A stretch of DNA of 5,428 nt, taken from Betaproteobacteria bacterium. Lineage in GTDB: Bacteria; Pseudomonadota; Gammaproteobacteria; Burkholderiales; Thiobacillaceae. A program made the position numbers and the translations under genes. The DNA lies in NCBI GenBank assembly GCA_016873905.1, contig VGVU01000090.1, positions 1 to 5,428 on the forward strand, given 5' to 3'. Shown piece after piece: positions 5,248-5,428 of the stretch. The notes beneath the pieces are model-generated. The model had not been told where the DNA came from. It made no database searches and saw nothing but the letters and a program-made list of their open reading frames with translations. The number at the start of each line of letters is the position of its first letter. The stretch's first letter is position 1.

Positions 5248-5428
5248 GCCTGGCCGCCCGCCGTCCACGGCGCAGATCAACCCCGGCCAGCAGCCACAGG
5301 CCGACCACAAAGAACGGGGCCAGGGCCAGCATGGCCATGCGATGCTGGCCGTCACTCAACCAAACCACGGCGCCGTAGAGCAGCGGCCCGAGGATGGAGG
5401 ACAGCTTCACAGCCAGACCCCAGAGACC
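5237..5428 (-). CDS. Major facilitator superfamily transporter, UMF1-like, C-terminal end (cut by window edge)
   Basis: Only the last 63 residues are in the window; the frame is open to the edge and ends TGA at 5237-5239. The fragment begins GLWGLAVKLSSILGPLLYG, a glycine/serine-rich helix resembling the end of the UMF1 (Atg22/YxiO-like) branch of MFS proteins, which reads like FGLWGLAVKLSSILGP in members I recall. Two hydrophobic segments (about residues 10-24 and 31-50) joined by a short SDGQHR loop fit the last two membrane helices. A very basic tail (DLRRGRRAARRVR) follows, which by the positive-inside rule would be cytoplasmic. This suggests an inner-membrane transporter of unknown substrate. 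Downstream I see no strong terminator before the tRNA promoter, so some transcription may run into tRNA-Val. MFS is fairly sure; the UMF1 assignment is from pattern memory. Confidence 0.75.
   Translation of the reverse strand, partial: GLWGLAVKLSSILGPLLYGAVVWLSDGQHRMAMLALAPFFVVGLWLLAGVDLRRGRRAARRVR

Overview
The window is a conserved housekeeping block read entirely on the minus strand. In transcription order (high to low coordinates) it holds the 3' end of a major facilitator gene (UMF1-like), a promoter, tRNA-Val(GAC), thrS, infC, rpmI, rplT, pheS and the first 242 codons of pheT. The thrS-infC-rpmI-rplT-pheS-pheT order is the classical translation operon of Proteobacteria. The protein signatures point to a betaproteobacterium or a near relative such as a deep-branching gammaproteobacterium: IF3 has the 'RINGEITAPEVRL' and 'YQEQKKQHEARLKQK' segments, PheS carries a four-cysteine insert, and a tRNA-Val(GAC) with an A1-U72 acceptor pair sits directly before thrS. 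The last two points rest on recalled families, so the taxonomic call is an inference. The DNA is GC-rich, with no sign of foreign composition and no mobile element.

Layout. At 5237-5428 is the C-terminal end of a membrane transporter. At 5163-5236 is a short spacer with a good sigma70-type promoter (TTGTAT, 17 bp, TAGAAT), a GC-rich discriminator, and a 16-bp-period duplication overlapping the transporter stop codon. At 5086-5162 is tRNA-Val with encoded CCA. At 5035-5080 is a strong terminator-like hairpin in the only space between the tRNA and thrS. The six protein genes follow with very short gaps, apart from two longer spacers: infC-rpmI (118 nt) and rplT-pheS (123 nt). Both hold RNA structures that look regulatory.

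How it works together. ThrRS and PheRS charge tRNA, IF3 controls start-site selection on the 30S subunit, and L35 and L20 are 50S proteins, so the operon supplies the translation machinery. Regulation is probably layered. IF3 seems to start at a rare AUC codon, the basis of IF3 self-repression in E. coli. The infC-rpmI spacer contains overlapping helices that can form an H-type pseudoknot, the right place and kind of structure for an L20-type operator, and a short helix over the rpmI start codon. rplT and pheT have Shine-Dalgarno sequences overlapping the preceding stop codon, so they are probably translationally coupled. pheST may be separated by a hairpin attenuator, but no PheM-type leader peptide is visible.

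No new protein system is present. The points worth following up are RNA-level: the infC-rpmI pseudoknot candidate, the tRNA-Val/terminator/thrS arrangement, the AUC start, and the rplT-pheS hairpin.
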